The position numbers and the translations under genes are program-made. From DATARH01 sp963789255 (GTDB taxonomy: Bacteria; Pseudomonadota; Alphaproteobacteria; ATCC43930; CGMCC-115725), in the NCBI GenBank assembly GCA_963789255.1, contig CAWBJW010000002.1:744001-808000 (forward strand): a stretch of 64,000 nt of DNA. Reading direction: 5' to 3'. The notes below the pieces were generated by a model. It did not search any database. It had not been told where the DNA came from and worked only from the letters and a program-made list of their open reading frames with translations. Below, one piece after another: positions 26,863 to 35,922 of this stretch (positions within the stretch are counted from its first letter, which is position 1; each line of letters starts with the position of its first letter).

Positions 26863-28527
26863 ATGTCTGCCATGCCGATCCACAAATACCGCCCGTTTCC
26901 GACGATCAACCTGCCCGACCGAAAATGGCCTTCGCGGGTCATCGACAAGGCACCGCTCTGGTGCTCGGTCGACCTGCGCGACGGCAACCAGGCGCTCGTC
27001 GAGCCGATGGGGCCCGAGAAGAAGCGCCGCATGTTCGACATGCTGGTCAAGCTCGGCTTCAAGGAGATCGAGGTCGGGTTCCCGGCGGCCTCGGAAACCG
27101 ACTTCGCCTTTGTGCGCGAGCTGGTCGAGGAGGGCCTGATCCCCGAGGACGTGACGATCCAGGTGCTGACCCAAGCGCGCGACGAATTGATCGAGCGCAG
27201 CTTCGAGTCGATCCGCGGCGCACCGCGCGCCATCATGCATCTCTATAATTCGACCTCGACCTTGCAGCGCCGGGTCGTGTTCGGCCTCGACAAGCCGGGG
27301 ATCGTCGACATCGCGGTCAATGGCGCGCGCCGGATCCGCGACCTCGCGGCGGCGATGCCCGAGACCGAGATCGTCTACCAATATTCCCCCGAAAGCTTCA
27401 CCGGCACGGAACTCGATTTCGCGGTCGAGATTTGCGAAGCGGTGATGGATGTGTGGCAGCCTACCCCACGGAAGAAGGTCATCCTCAACCTGCCGGCGAC
27501 GGTCGAGATGGCGTCGGCCAACGTCTATGCCGATCAGATCGAATGGTTCGGCCGGCACATCCGGAATCGCGATTCAATCGTCTTGAGCCTGCATCCGCAC
27601 AATGACCGCGGCACCGCCGTCGCGGCCGCCGAGCTCGGCGTCATGGCCGGCGCCGACCGCATCGAGGGCACCCTGTTCGGCAATGGCGAGCGCACCGGCA
27701 ATGTCGATTTGATGACGCTGGCGCTCAATCTGTTCAGCCAGGGCGTCGATCCCGGCCTGGCGATCCGCGACATCGACGAGATCATCCGCACCGTCGAATA
27801 CTGCAATCAGTTGCCGGTCCACCCGCGCCATCCCTATGCCGGCGAACTGGTCTTCACCGCATTTTCCGGCTCGCACCAGGACGCGATCAAGAAAGGCTTC
27901 GAGGCGCTCGAAAAGCGCAACGATGATCATTGGGAAGTGCCCTATCTGCCGATCGACCCGAAGGATCTCGGCCGCACCTACGAGGCGGTGATCCGGGTCA
28001 ACAGCCAATCGGGTAAGGGCGGGGTCGCCTATGTCCTCAAGGCCGATCATGGTCTCGATCTGCCCCGGGGTTTGCAGATCGAGTTCAGCCGGATCGTCCA
28101 GGAAGTCGCCGACCGCACCGGCAAGGAACTGACTGGCGCCGACATCTGGTCGCTGTTCGAGAAGACCTATCTCGGCCGCGGCGGCATTCGCCTCCTCGAT
28201 TACAGCCTCCTGCCCGAGCCGCGCCCCAACGAGCGTCGCATCGTCGCGACGATCGATGCCGCCGGGACCAAGCGGCATATCGAGGGGGTCGGCAACGGGC
28301 CGATCGCGGCCTTTGTCGACGCCCTCAAGCGCGCTTGCGACATCGCGCTGACCGTGCTCGACTACCACGAGAACGCGGTCGGCGCCGGCGCCGACGCGCA
28401 GGCCGCCGCGTATGTGCAGATCCGCAGTGCCGGGGCCAACGGCACTCTTTACGGGGTCGGCATGGACAGCGACATCGTCACCGCCTCGCTGAAGGCGGTG
28501 GCGAGCGCCGCCAGCCGCGCCGGGTAA
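26863..28527 (+). CDS. leuA: 2-isopropylmalate synthase
   Basis: This enzyme condenses acetyl-CoA with 2-oxoisovalerate, the first step of leucine synthesis. At 554 residues it is of the longer LeuA type. The catalytic TIM barrel has DLRDGNQ near residue 38 and the metal-binding LHPHNDRGTA. The C-terminal LeuA dimerisation/leucine-feedback domain is present, from Ala-Thr-Ile-Asp-Ala-Ala-Gly to the ILVLDYH-like strand and the final GVGMDSDIVTASLKA. The gene stands alone; no leuBCD are adjacent. The long leader with a small ORF and hairpins suggests regulation before translation. Confidence 0.97.
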   Translation: MSAMPIHKYRPFPTINLPDRKWPSRVIDKAPLWCSVDLRDGNQALVEPMGPEKKRRMFDMLVKLGFKEIEVGFPAASETDFAFVRELVEEGLIPEDVTIQVLTQARDELIERSFESIRGAPRAIMHLYNSTSTLQRRVVFGLDKPGIVDIAVNGARRIRDLAAAMPETEIVYQYSPESFTGTELDFAVEICEAVMDVWQPTPRKKVILNLPATVEMASANVYADQIEWFGRHIRNRDSIVLSLHPHNDRGTAVAAAELGVMAGADRIEGTLFGNGERTGNVDLMTLALNLFSQGVDPGLAIRDIDEIIRTVEYCNQLPVHPRHPYAGELVFTAFSGSHQDAIKKGFEALEKRNDDHWEVPYLPIDPKDLGRTYEAVIRVNSQSGKGGVAYVLKADHGLDLPRGLQIEFSRIVQEVADRTGKELTGADIWSLFEKTYLGRGGIRLLDYSLLPEPRPNERRIVATIDAAGTKRHIEGVGNGPIAAFVDALKRACDIALTVLDYHENAVGAGADAQAAAYVQIRSAGANGTLYGVGMDSDIVTASLKAVASAASRAG

Positions 28528-28570
28528 GACGCGCGGCCGGTAACCCGCCGCGCAACAACGGGAGGTGGCG

Positions 28571-28810
28571 ATGTTTCTGCTGTGCCAACGGACGGACATC
28601 CTCCCGGAAACGCGTGTGCTGGTGAACACCTCCCATGTCATCGCGATCGTGCCGGTCAGCGGCGGGGTCAAGTCGCGGCTGGTCCTGGCAATTGGCGAGA
28701 CATGGGAGGTGAACCTGCCGTTTACCCAGGCCATCGGCCTGCTGCGCAGCGAGGCGGAAGTCGCCGCGGCGGCGGCTCCGGCCGACCGGAGGCGGGGTCC
28801 CGGCGCCTGA
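28571..28810 (+). CDS. Small hypothetical protein
   Basis: The 79-residue frame has an ATG at 28571 preceded by GGAGG, 44 bases after leuA and probably co-transcribed with it. The product begins MFLLCQRTDILPETRV and has a beta-strand-like pattern (HVIAIVPVSGGV, SRLVLAIGETWEVNLP). The tail is Ala/Arg-rich. No membrane segment or known domain. The good ribosome-binding site and orderly first 60 residues make it more likely real than not. Confidence 0.5.
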   Translation: MFLLCQRTDILPETRVLVNTSHVIAIVPVSGGVKSRLVLAIGETWEVNLPFTQAIGLLRSEAEVAAAAAPADRRRGPGA

Positions 28811-28946
28811 GCCGGCTCCGTCGCCCGGGCGGCCGCGGTCGCCGATAAGGGGCGGCGCAGCGCTTCCCCCCGGAACGTCCCGCAAGGGCCGTCCGTCCGG
28901 GGGTCGCTCGCAAGGACAGCAAAAGTGTCATTGCGAGGAGCGCAGC

Positions 28947-29243
28947 GACGTCGTTCGGGCGATGTATCGCGACCCGGCGGAGGGGCCAACGCCGCTCGCG
29001 CCCGACCGCGTCTATCGGATGACGATCGATCTCGGCCACATCCACCACAATTTCCAGGCCGGCAGCCGGATCGAGGTTGACGTGACCAGCAGCAACTTCC
29101 CGCGCCGCGCCCGCAACACCAACAGCGGCAACCCGGTGCTGGCCGAGGATGGCGAGGCGGCGATCCGCGTCGCCGCCAACGCCGTGCATCACGCGGAGGC
29201 GACGCCCTCTTTCATCGAGCTTCCGGTGCTACCGGCCGGATAA
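28947..29243 (+). pseudogene. C-terminal fragment of a CocE/NonD (X-Pro peptidase S15-type) hydrolase
   Basis: The frame reads VVRAMYRD, then YRMTIDLGHIHHNFQAGSRI, VDVTSSNFPRRARNTNSGN and a final Val-His-His block. This is the C-terminal beta-sandwich of CocE/NonD esterases. The catalytic alpha/beta-hydrolase part is missing. Homology starts directly after a dispersed-repeat-like sequence (GCGAGGAGCGCAGCGAC, about 28934-28949), so the 5' part was probably lost at that junction. The remnant ends at a normal TAA (29241-29243). Confidence 0.7.
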
Positions 29244-29264
29244 CCCGGAGCGTCCGATGCCTAG

Positions 29265-29282
29265 CCCCGCGCATTCGCGGGG
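29265..29282. terminator. Terminator-like palindrome
   Basis: A perfect 7-bp GC stem (CCCCGCG/CGCGGGG) with a CATT loop lies between the convergent CocE remnant and the dioxygenase gene. The sequence matches a common alphaproteobacterial intergenic palindrome, so it may be a repeat element serving as terminator. Confidence 0.5.
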
Positions 29283-29303
29283 ATGACGATAAGGCCGGGT
29301 CTT

Positions 29304-30194
29304 TCAGGCCGCCTCGTCGAGAGTCGAGCCAATGTCGAGCGTCGTCGCCCGGCGCAGGTCGCGCGGCTGGGTCTCGTCATGCGGCCGGCCGCGATGCATC
29401 GTGTCGCGGTTGTCCCAGATCACCAGATCGCCGACCCGCCATTCATGGCTGTAGACGAATTGCCGCCGAGTCGCGTGCTCGCTCAGATCGTTGAGCAGGA
29501 GCCGCCCTTCGGGGATCGGCCAGCCGACGATGTGCGAGGCGTGCGCCGACAGATACAATGTCTTGCGCCCCGAGCCGGGATGGCGGCGCACGAGGCGCTG
29601 GCGCGACGGCGGGTATTGCTCGCGCTCGCCAGGCGGAAATTCGGTAAAGCCGATCTGGCCGCGCGACCAGAACACGTCGTGCTCGACGACGAGCCCGTCG
29701 ATCGCGGTCTTTTGCTCCTCCGACAGCGCATCGTAGGCGGCGCGCATATCGGCAAACTCGGTCTCGCCGGCGCCGAACGGCGAGGCTGGCGGCACCGCCA
29801 CCGCGAACAGCATGCCGAGCACGACTGGCACCGGCATGTATGAGGCATCGGTGTGCCACAGGCGGTTGCCGAGGCTGTCAAGGCGCTTCCTGTCGTCGCG
29901 GGCGCGAAGGCGGCTGTCTTCGTCGAGGTTCGAGATGTCGCCGATCTCGGGGAATTTGAGCCGCCGTCGGCCGCCGCGCGCCGCCGAGCGGCCGATTTCG
30001 AGTTCGCCAAAGCGCGCCGCGAAGCCGCAAATCCGCTCGTCGCTCAGCTGCTGACGGTGGAAGACCAGAACGGCATGACGGTCGATTGCCCCCCAGAGCG
30101 CCTGGACGGTCGCCGCATCGACCGGCTCGCGCAGATCGATGTCGCTGATCTCGGCGCCGATATGGGGGTGAAGCGGAGTGATCGCGAGCGCCAT
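29304..30194 (-). CDS. TauD/TfdA family Fe(II)/2-oxoglutarate dioxygenase
   Basis: The 296-residue product carries the facial triad: LWHTDASY supplies His and Asp, and the distal His is in Asn-Arg-Asp-Thr-Met-His-Arg. The 2-oxoglutarate-binding Arg follows near Asp-Leu-Arg-Arg-Ala-Thr. The fold starts with HIGAEISDIDL. Family members oxidise sulfonates, aryloxyalkanoates or related acids. Nothing in the neighbourhood (an MBL-fold gene, divergent, 111 bases away) fixes the substrate. Confidence 0.9.
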   Translation of the reverse strand: MALAITPLHPHIGAEISDIDLREPVDAATVQALWGAIDRHAVLVFHRQQLSDERICGFAARFGELEIGRSAARGGRRRLKFPEIGDISNLDEDSRLRARDDRKRLDSLGNRLWHTDASYMPVPVVLGMLFAVAVPPASPFGAGETEFADMRAAYDALSEEQKTAIDGLVVEHDVFWSRGQIGFTEFPPGEREQYPPSRQRLVRRHPGSGRKTLYLSAHASHIVGWPIPEGRLLLNDLSEHATRRQFVYSHEWRVGDLVIWDNRDTMHRGRPHDETQPRDLRRATTLDIGSTLDEAA

Positions 30195-30305
30195 GCGCCG
30201 TGCTCCCGTTGCTATGTCGCGCTAGCCCAGCATCGGCCCGCGCTTCCGCCATTGTCAAATGGTCCCAGACCTGTCAGGGGAATCGTGAACCGAATGGAGG
30301 AATGC

Positions 30306-31313
30306 ATGACTCTCGCGATCGCCGAGCCGTTCCGGGCGCCGACCGTTGCGTCGCTGTCGGTGCGTGTCGTCGTCGATGGGTCCTTTGACCAGTTCATGCC
30401 GAAGCAGACGCATCCGATGGCAAGGATCGAGCATGTCAGCCGCATCCGCGGCCGCGAGATGACGACCCTCGCCGGCGAATGGGGCCTGTCATTGCATCTC
30501 GAATCGAAGAGCGCCGGGGCGGGCGGGCAATACCTGCTCGACTTCGGCTATACCCCGGAGATCCTCTTACGCAATTTCGACCTGCTCGGCATCATGCCCG
30601 AAAAGCTCGACGGCCTTATTCTCAGCCACGCCCACCGCGACCATTACGGCGGGATGGTCGGGTTCGTCGAGCATCACCGCGGCCAGATGCGCGACGACCT
30701 CAAGCTGTTCGCCGGCGGCGATCTGGTGTTTCGCGAGAAATGGCTCGGGTCGCGCGACGAGGAGGCGCGGTCGTGGGGTGCGCTCGATCACGCGGCGCTT
30801 GCCGCGGCGCGGGTCGAGACCGTGTGCTGCGATACCGCGCACGCGCTCGAAGGGCCGTTCACGTCCGGCTATATCGCGCGGCAATCCTTCGAGCGGGTGC
30901 TGTCCAACACCCTCGTCGAGCCGACCCCGGCCGACCATTACAGCGCCGAGGAACAGCGCGGCCGGCTCGTCCCCGACCGCCACCCCGACGAGCACGCCAC
31001 CTGCTATGTCGTGCAAGGGCGCGGGCTCGTCGTGATCTCGTCGTGCGGCCATTGCGGCCTCATCAACACGGTCAAGACCGCGATGGCGGTGTCTGGTGTC
31101 GACAAACTACACGCTGTTATCGGCGGGTTTCACCTTGGCGTGGCGCCGCCTGATTATGTTGAGCACACGATCGCCGAGCTGAAGACCCTCGATCCCGATG
31201 TCGTGCTCCCGATGCATTGCAGCGGGCGCGTCTTCCTCGCCGGGGTGGCGCGCGAGATGCCGGAGCGGCTGATCTATTCCAACATCGGCAGCCGGTTCAC
31301 CTTCGGGGTCTGA
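30306..31313 (+). CDS. MBL-fold metallohydrolase, dihydropterin-synthase-like
   Basis: The metal-binding motif is Ser-His-Ala-His-Arg-Asp-His-Tyr-Gly-Gly. Further ligands are in SCGHCGLINTV, GGFHLG and VVLPMHCSG. The pattern matches MBL proteins annotated as 7,8-dihydropterin-6-methyl-4-(beta-D-ribofuranosyl)aminobenzene-5'-phosphate synthase-like, whose role in non-methanogens is unclear. The ATG at 30306 has GGAGG 5 bases upstream. The frame stays open much further 5', over the divergent dioxygenase gene, but that part is shadow coding. An ATG at 30294 is a minor alternative. Confidence 0.85.
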   Translation: MTLAIAEPFRAPTVASLSVRVVVDGSFDQFMPKQTHPMARIEHVSRIRGREMTTLAGEWGLSLHLESKSAGAGGQYLLDFGYTPEILLRNFDLLGIMPEKLDGLILSHAHRDHYGGMVGFVEHHRGQMRDDLKLFAGGDLVFREKWLGSRDEEARSWGALDHAALAAARVETVCCDTAHALEGPFTSGYIARQSFERVLSNTLVEPTPADHYSAEEQRGRLVPDRHPDEHATCYVVQGRGLVVISSCGHCGLINTVKTAMAVSGVDKLHAVIGGFHLGVAPPDYVEHTIAELKTLDPDVVLPMHCSGRVFLAGVAREMPERLIYSNIGSRFTFGV

Positions 31314-31379
31314 GCCGTGCTACGATGACCGAGCTTAGCGGCGGTCGCGCGTACCGGAGCCGAGGCGAAGGGGAAGAAA

Positions 31380-32180
31380 ATGAGCCTGATGGCCGGCAAG
31401 CAAGGGCTCGTCATGGGTGTCGCCAATGACCGCTCGCTCGCCTGGGGCATCGCCCGGGCGTTGCACGTCCATGGCGCCCGGCTTGCTTTTACCTATCAGG
31501 GCGACGCGCTCGGCAAGCGGGTGCGGCCGCTCGCGGACAGCCTCAACAGCGATTTCGCCATCGACGCCGACGTCACCGACGCAGCAAGCCTCGATGCGCT
31601 GTTCGCCAGCCTCGCCGAGCGCTGGGGGCGGCTTGATTTCGTCGTGCACGCGATCGCCTTCTCCGACAAGAACGAACTGACCGGAAAATACCTCGATACG
31701 AGTCGGGAGAATTTTCTGAGGACGCTCGACATCTCGTGCTTTTCGTTCACCGATGTGTGCCGGCGCGCGGCGCCGCTGATGCGTGAGGGCGGCGCCCTGT
31801 TGACCCTGACCTACGCCGGCGCCGAGCGGGTCATGCCGCATTACAACGTCATGGGGGTGGCGAAGGCGGCGCTCGAAGCCAGCGTACGCTATCTCGCCGC
31901 CGATCTCGGCGGCGACAACATCCGGGTCAACGCGATCTCGGCCGGCCCGATCAACACCGTCGCGGCTCGCGGCATCGGCGATTTCCGCTACATCCTCAAG
32001 TGGAACCAGCTCAATGCGCCGTTGCAGCGCAACGTCACGATCGAGGATGTCGGCGGCGCCGGGGTTTACCTCTTGAGCGATCTGTCGGCCGGGGTCACCG
32101 GCGAGGTGCACCACGTCGATTGCGGCTATCATGTCGTCGGCATGAAACGCGCCGACGCTCCCGATATCGCGGTGGTGTGA
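31380..32180 (+). CDS. fabI: Enoyl-[acyl-carrier-protein] reductase (NADH)
   Basis: The product is an SDR-fold enoyl-ACP reductase of 266 residues. It has GVANDRSLAWGIA near the N-terminus in place of the usual Gly-x-x-x-Gly-x-Gly. The catalytic Tyr-x6-Lys is in the YNVMGVAKAALEASVRYLA region, with LTYAGAERVMPHYN before it, and SAGPINTVAARGI is the FabI substrate loop. It performs the last reduction of each fatty-acid elongation cycle and is the usual triclosan target. aroC follows after 160 bases that contain a large inverted repeat; fabI-aroC adjacency is common in alphaproteobacteria. Confidence 0.97.
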   Translation: MSLMAGKQGLVMGVANDRSLAWGIARALHVHGARLAFTYQGDALGKRVRPLADSLNSDFAIDADVTDAASLDALFASLAERWGRLDFVVHAIAFSDKNELTGKYLDTSRENFLRTLDISCFSFTDVCRRAAPLMREGGALLTLTYAGAERVMPHYNVMGVAKAALEASVRYLAADLGGDNIRVNAISAGPINTVAARGIGDFRYILKWNQLNAPLQRNVTIEDVGGAGVYLLSDLSAGVTGEVHHVDCGYHVVGMKRADAPDIAVV

Positions 32181-32203
32181 TGATGGCAGAGCGGATGGAC
32201 GGC

Positions 32204-32317
32204 CGTGCGTCCTTCGAGACGGCGCTTCGCGCCTCCTCAGGATGACGGATTTCTTAATGCCATCAATAACCTCCGTCATGCTGAGGAGCGCCCAAAGGGC
32301 GCGTCTCGAAGCACGCG
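32204..32317. repeat. Large imperfect inverted repeat (dispersed palindromic element)
   Basis: The left arm (32204-32249) and right arm (32272-32317) are imperfect reverse complements of about 46 bases around a 22-base spacer. Each arm contains the CCTTCGAGAC...CTCCTCAGGATGAC-type sequence found dispersed in alphaproteobacterial genomes, with a smaller internal palindrome in each arm. As RNA it would form a long hairpin between fabI and aroC. Confidence 0.75.
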
Positions 32318-32340
32318 TTGCGTTAATGCGGCGCTGATCC

Positions 32341-33417
32341 ATGGCCGGTAATAGCTTTGGCACGCTGTTCCGCTTCACCACCTGGGGCGAAAGCCACGGG
32401 CCGGCGATCGGCGTCGTCGTCGACGGCGTGCCGCCGAAGATCCCGCTCGCCGAGGCTGACATCCAGCATTGGCTCGACAAGCGGCGGCCCGGCCAGTCGC
32501 GCTACACGACGCAGCGCCGCGAACCCGACGAGGTCAAGATCCTGTCGGGCACCTTCGAGGGCGAAACCACCGGCACGCCGATCCAGCTGCAAATCGAGAA
32601 TGTCAACCAGCGCTCGCGCGATTACCGCAACATCGCCGACCGCTTCCGCCCGGGCCATGCCGATTACACCTACTGGAAGAAATACGGCATCCGCGACTAC
32701 CGCGGCGGCGGTCGCGCCTCGGCGCGCGAGACCGCCTCGCGGGTCGCCGCTGGCGCGATCGCGCGCAAAGCGCTGGGGCCGGGCATCGCGATCCGCGGCG
32801 CACTCGTGCAGATCGGCCCGCACGCGATCGACCGCGCGGCCTGGGACTGGCGGGAGACCGGGGACAACCCGTTCTGGTGCCCGGATAAGGGCATGGCGGC
32901 GCGCTGGGCCGAATACCTCGACGGCGTGCGCAAGAAGGGCTCGTCTGCGGGCGCCGTCATCGAGATCGTCGCGAGTGGCGTGCCGGCTGGGCTCGGCGAA
33001 CCGGTCTACGACAAGCTCGACGGTGATCTGGCGCGCGCAATGATGACGATCAACGCCGTCAAGGGGGTCGAGATCGGCGCCGGGTTCGGCGCGGTCGTAC
33101 TCGGCGGCGAACAGAACGGCGACGAGATGCGGATGCGGGACGGCAAGGTCGCCTTCCTGTCGAACAATGCCGGCGGCATCCTCGGCGGCATCTCGACGGG
33201 CCAAGACATCGTCGTGCGTTTTGCGGTCAAGCCGACCAGCTCGATCCTCAAGCCGATGCGCACGGTCGACGCGGCCGGCAACGAGGTCGAGATCGAAACC
33301 CACGGCAGGCACGACCCCTGCGTCGGCATCCGCGCGGTGCCGGTCGGCGAGGCGATGCTGGCCTGCGTCCTGGCCGACCACCTGCTGCGCTACCGCGCGA
33401 TCGGCGGGGAGGTATAG
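32341..33417 (+). CDS. aroC: Chorismate synthase
   Basis: This FMN-dependent enzyme converts 5-enolpyruvylshikimate-3-phosphate to chorismate. Signature blocks are intact: FGTLFRFTTWGESHGPAIG at the start, RPGHADYTYWKKYG, the GGGRASARETASRVAAGAIA stretch, and DPCVGIRAVPVGEAM near the end. The 358-residue length is normal. The ATG is close to the right arm of the inverted repeat (23 bases), so folding of that repeat could affect translation initiation. Confidence 0.97.
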   Translation: MAGNSFGTLFRFTTWGESHGPAIGVVVDGVPPKIPLAEADIQHWLDKRRPGQSRYTTQRREPDEVKILSGTFEGETTGTPIQLQIENVNQRSRDYRNIADRFRPGHADYTYWKKYGIRDYRGGGRASARETASRVAAGAIARKALGPGIAIRGALVQIGPHAIDRAAWDWRETGDNPFWCPDKGMAARWAEYLDGVRKKGSSAGAVIEIVASGVPAGLGEPVYDKLDGDLARAMMTINAVKGVEIGAGFGAVVLGGEQNGDEMRMRDGKVAFLSNNAGGILGGISTGQDIVVRFAVKPTSSILKPMRTVDAAGNEVEIETHGRHDPCVGIRAVPVGEAMLACVLADHLLRYRAIGGEV

Positions 33418-33469
33418 ACCGACACAGTCGAAAGCCCCTCACCCTCCCACTCCTCCGGCGCGGGTCCCT

Positions 33470-33495
33470 CCCTCTCCCCGCGAGCGGCGAGAGGG
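33470..33495. terminator. Terminator-like hairpin after aroC
   Basis: A 7-bp stem, CCCTCTC (33470-33476) with GAGAGGG (33489-33495), lies between convergent aroC and the NIPSNAP gene. The flanking CCCTCACCCTCCC text belongs to the same class of intergenic element as 4126-4150. Confidence 0.45.
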
Positions 33496-33518
33496 CTGGG
33501 GCGAGGGGCGCCTATCGG

Positions 33519-34139
33519 TTAATGCAGCGGCGAGAAGGCGGCCGGGACGACCAGCATGTTCTCCTGCTTGAGGATCGTGCCGGGCTGCCCGCCCTTGGGA
33601 GGCCAGATGCCTTCCTTGCGGGCTTTTTCGCGGATCTCGAAGCGCGCGGCGGCGTCCTTGTAGGCCCAGATGTGGCACCACAAATTGAGGTCGCCCAGCT
33701 CGGAATGGCCGGCAAAGGCCAGGGGCGACAGCTTGACGCGCTCGCCGATTGCCCCGGCCCAGCGTTCGATCTGGTTCGGGATCGCGCCCGGCTTCAAGGT
33801 ATACATGCGGATCTCGTAGATGCCGCCAAGCTGGCGCGGTTCGAGCTTGGGCGAGAACGGCGCCGGAATGAAGATCTGGCTCTTCTGCGCGACGACGAAT
33901 TCGCGGGTATTGGGCGGCCAGCCCTGGAGCTTCGTTGACTCGGCGCGCAGCCGGGTGCGCTCGTCCATCGTCTCGTAGGGCCAGACATGGATCACCTGGT
34001 TCAACGGCCCGACCTCGGTGTGCCAGAAGGCGGCGAGCGGCGACAGCTTCGCCCGCACCGGCAAGGCCTGGCCGAAGCGCTCCTCGAAACTGGCGACCGT
34101 GCCGGGCTGCAAGGTATAGGTGCGCATTTCGACGATCAT
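33519..34139 (-). CDS. NIPSNAP family protein (two NIPSNAP domains)
   Basis: The 206-residue product has two dimeric alpha-beta barrel domains. The first opens MRTYTLQPGTVASFEERF and the second IRMYTLKPGAIPNQIERW; each continues with the His-Ser-Glu/His-Thr-Glu and Val-Trp-x-Tyr pattern. No enzymatic activity is established for bacterial members. GGAGGAAACCCC precedes the ATG. It is convergent with aroC, and the ggt gene upstream on the same strand ends 94 bases away. Confidence 0.85.
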   Translation of the reverse strand: MIVEMRTYTLQPGTVASFEERFGQALPVRAKLSPLAAFWHTEVGPLNQVIHVWPYETMDERTRLRAESTKLQGWPPNTREFVVAQKSQIFIPAPFSPKLEPRQLGGIYEIRMYTLKPGAIPNQIERWAGAIGERVKLSPLAFAGHSELGDLNLWCHIWAYKDAAARFEIREKARKEGIWPPKGGQPGTILKQENMLVVPAAFSPLH

Positions 34140-34233
34140 GGGGTTTCCTCCGCTGGGGTTTTGCGGGCGCGACGCTAGACCGGCGCAGCGGCGCCGACAA
34201 GCGTCCGCTCAGAGCGTTCTGCGGTTCCCCGCC

Positions 34234-35922
34234 TCAGTACCCCATCGCCGACCCTTCGGGCCGGCGCGGGTCGTTGACCCCGACGAGGCGGCGGCCGGGA
34301 CCGATCGCGATCAGTTCGACCGCGCCCCACGGGGGGCGTTCGGCGAGGCGATAGCCGCGTGCGGCGAGCGCGGCAAGAGTGGCTGCAGGAAAGCCGTCGC
34401 GCTCGTAGTAGAGCGTATCCGGCAGCCATTGGTGATGAAAGCGCGGCGCCGCCACCGCGTCCTGTGGCGCCAGCCCGAAATCGAGGATGTTCGACACGCT
34501 CTCGAGCACCGCGGTGATGATCCGGGGGCCGCCCGGACTGCCGAGCACGAGGACCGGCCTTCCGTCCTTTTCGACGATCGTCGGGGTCATCGACGACAGC
34601 GGCCGCTTGCCCGGTGCGATCGCATTCGCCTCGCCTTGCACCAGACCGAACATATTGGGGGCGCCCGGTTCGACCGTAAAATCGTCCATTTCATCGTTGA
34701 GCAGAAAACCGGTGCCGGGCGCCACCACCGCGGAACCGAAATATCCGTTCAATGTATAAGTAACCGCTACGGCGTTTCCGTCGCCATCGACGATCGAATA
34801 ATGCGTGGTCTGAGCCTGTTCATGCGGCGGGATGCCCGGGCCGAGCGCGGTCAACGGGGTCGCCGTCTCCGGGTCGATCGCAGCACGAATCGCGGCGGCA
34901 TGGCCCGGCGACAACAGGCGCGAACTCAGGTCGGTGACGAAGGCCGGGTCGCCGAGCGCAGTGTTGCGGTCAACAAAGGCGTGGCGCATCGCCTCGGCCA
35001 TCAGATGCAGCGATCGCGGGGAGTGGTAGCCCAAGCTCGCGAGATCCCAGCCTGACAGCACATCGAGGATCTCGCACAGGATCGTGCCGCCGGCGCTCGG
35101 CAGCGGCGCCGAGAGAACGGCATAGCCGCGATACCGGCAGGTCACCGGCAGCGCTTCGCTGACCGTGTAATCGGCGAAATCCTGCGCCGTCAGGAGACCG
35201 CCATGGGCGGCGACTGCCAGCGCGACGGAGGCAGCGATCGGACCGCGATAAAACGCATCGGGCCCCTTCTCGGCGATCGATGCCAGGGTCCGTGCGAGGT
35301 CGGGTTGGACGAGGCGGTCGCCGGCACGGTACGGCGTGCCGTCGGCGCGCAGGAAGATCAGCGCCGCGGCGGGATCGGCCGCCAATCGCGCCGCCTTTCG
35401 GTCGAGGGTCGCGGCATCCGCAGGGCCGAGCACAAAGCCGTCGCGGGCGAGCGCGATCGCCGGCGCCATGACGGCGGCCCGGCCGAGACGGCCGTATTCC
35501 GAGAGGGCATGGTCGAGGCCCATCACCGTTCCGGGCACACCGGCGGCGCGGTAGCCGTACAGGCTCGCCTCGCGCATGACCGCGCCGGCCGCATCGAGGA
35601 ACATGCCGGGGGTCGCCGCGTGCGGTGCGGTTTCGCGGAAATCGACAATTCTATCGCGGCCATCGGCGCGGTGGATCAGCATGAACCCGCCGCCGCCAAT
35701 ATTGCCGCAGCACGGCAGGACGACGGCCAGCGCATAGCCGACGGCGACGGCCGCATCGACCGCGTTGCCGCCGCTCGCGAGAATGTGAAGCCCGACCGCG
35801 CTGGCTTCGTGCTGGGCGGTGACCACCATGCCCTGCTCGGCCCGGGACGCGGCCGCCGCAAGGCCCGCGGGAAGTGCAGCCGCGAAAACGGCGGCGGCGG
35901 CGAGTAGAACTTTGCCGATCAT
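34234..35922 (-). CDS. ggt: Gamma-glutamyltransferase (periplasmic)
   Basis: This Ntn-hydrolase proenzyme is made as one chain and cleaves itself before the catalytic Thr of TTHYSIVDGDGNAVAVTYTLN. The large subunit begins after a signal peptide (MIGKVLLAAAAVFAAALPAG) with GMVVTAQHEASAVGLHIL. Gly-Gly-Asn-Ala-Val-Asp-Ala-Ala-Val-Ala and Arg-Glu-Thr-Ala-Pro are the expected gamma-glutamyl-binding segments. The enzyme hydrolyses or transpeptidates glutathione and gamma-glutamyl compounds in the periplasm. The frame is open to 36051, but the ATG at 35922 fits the signal peptide. The length of 562 residues is typical. Confidence 0.93.
   Translation of the reverse strand: MIGKVLLAAAAVFAAALPAGLAAAASRAEQGMVVTAQHEASAVGLHILASGGNAVDAAVAVGYALAVVLPCCGNIGGGGFMLIHRADGRDRIVDFRETAPHAATPGMFLDAAGAVMREASLYGYRAAGVPGTVMGLDHALSEYGRLGRAAVMAPAIALARDGFVLGPADAATLDRKAARLAADPAAALIFLRADGTPYRAGDRLVQPDLARTLASIAEKGPDAFYRGPIAASVALAVAAHGGLLTAQDFADYTVSEALPVTCRYRGYAVLSAPLPSAGGTILCEILDVLSGWDLASLGYHSPRSLHLMAEAMRHAFVDRNTALGDPAFVTDLSSRLLSPGHAAAIRAAIDPETATPLTALGPGIPPHEQAQTTHYSIVDGDGNAVAVTYTLNGYFGSAVVAPGTGFLLNDEMDDFTVEPGAPNMFGLVQGEANAIAPGKRPLSSMTPTIVEKDGRPVLVLGSPGGPRIITAVLESVSNILDFGLAPQDAVAAPRFHHQWLPDTLYYERDGFPAATLAALAARGYRLAERPPWGAVELIAIGPGRRLVGVNDPRRPEGSAMGY

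Noticed and set aside
27574..28989. 471-codon open frame on the minus strand opposite leuA
   Set aside because: Shadow of a GC-rich conserved gene; low-complexity Arg/Asp/Gly-rich product. The same reasoning removed long antisense frames opposite the ATPase, PKS, polysaccharide and flavoprotein genes.
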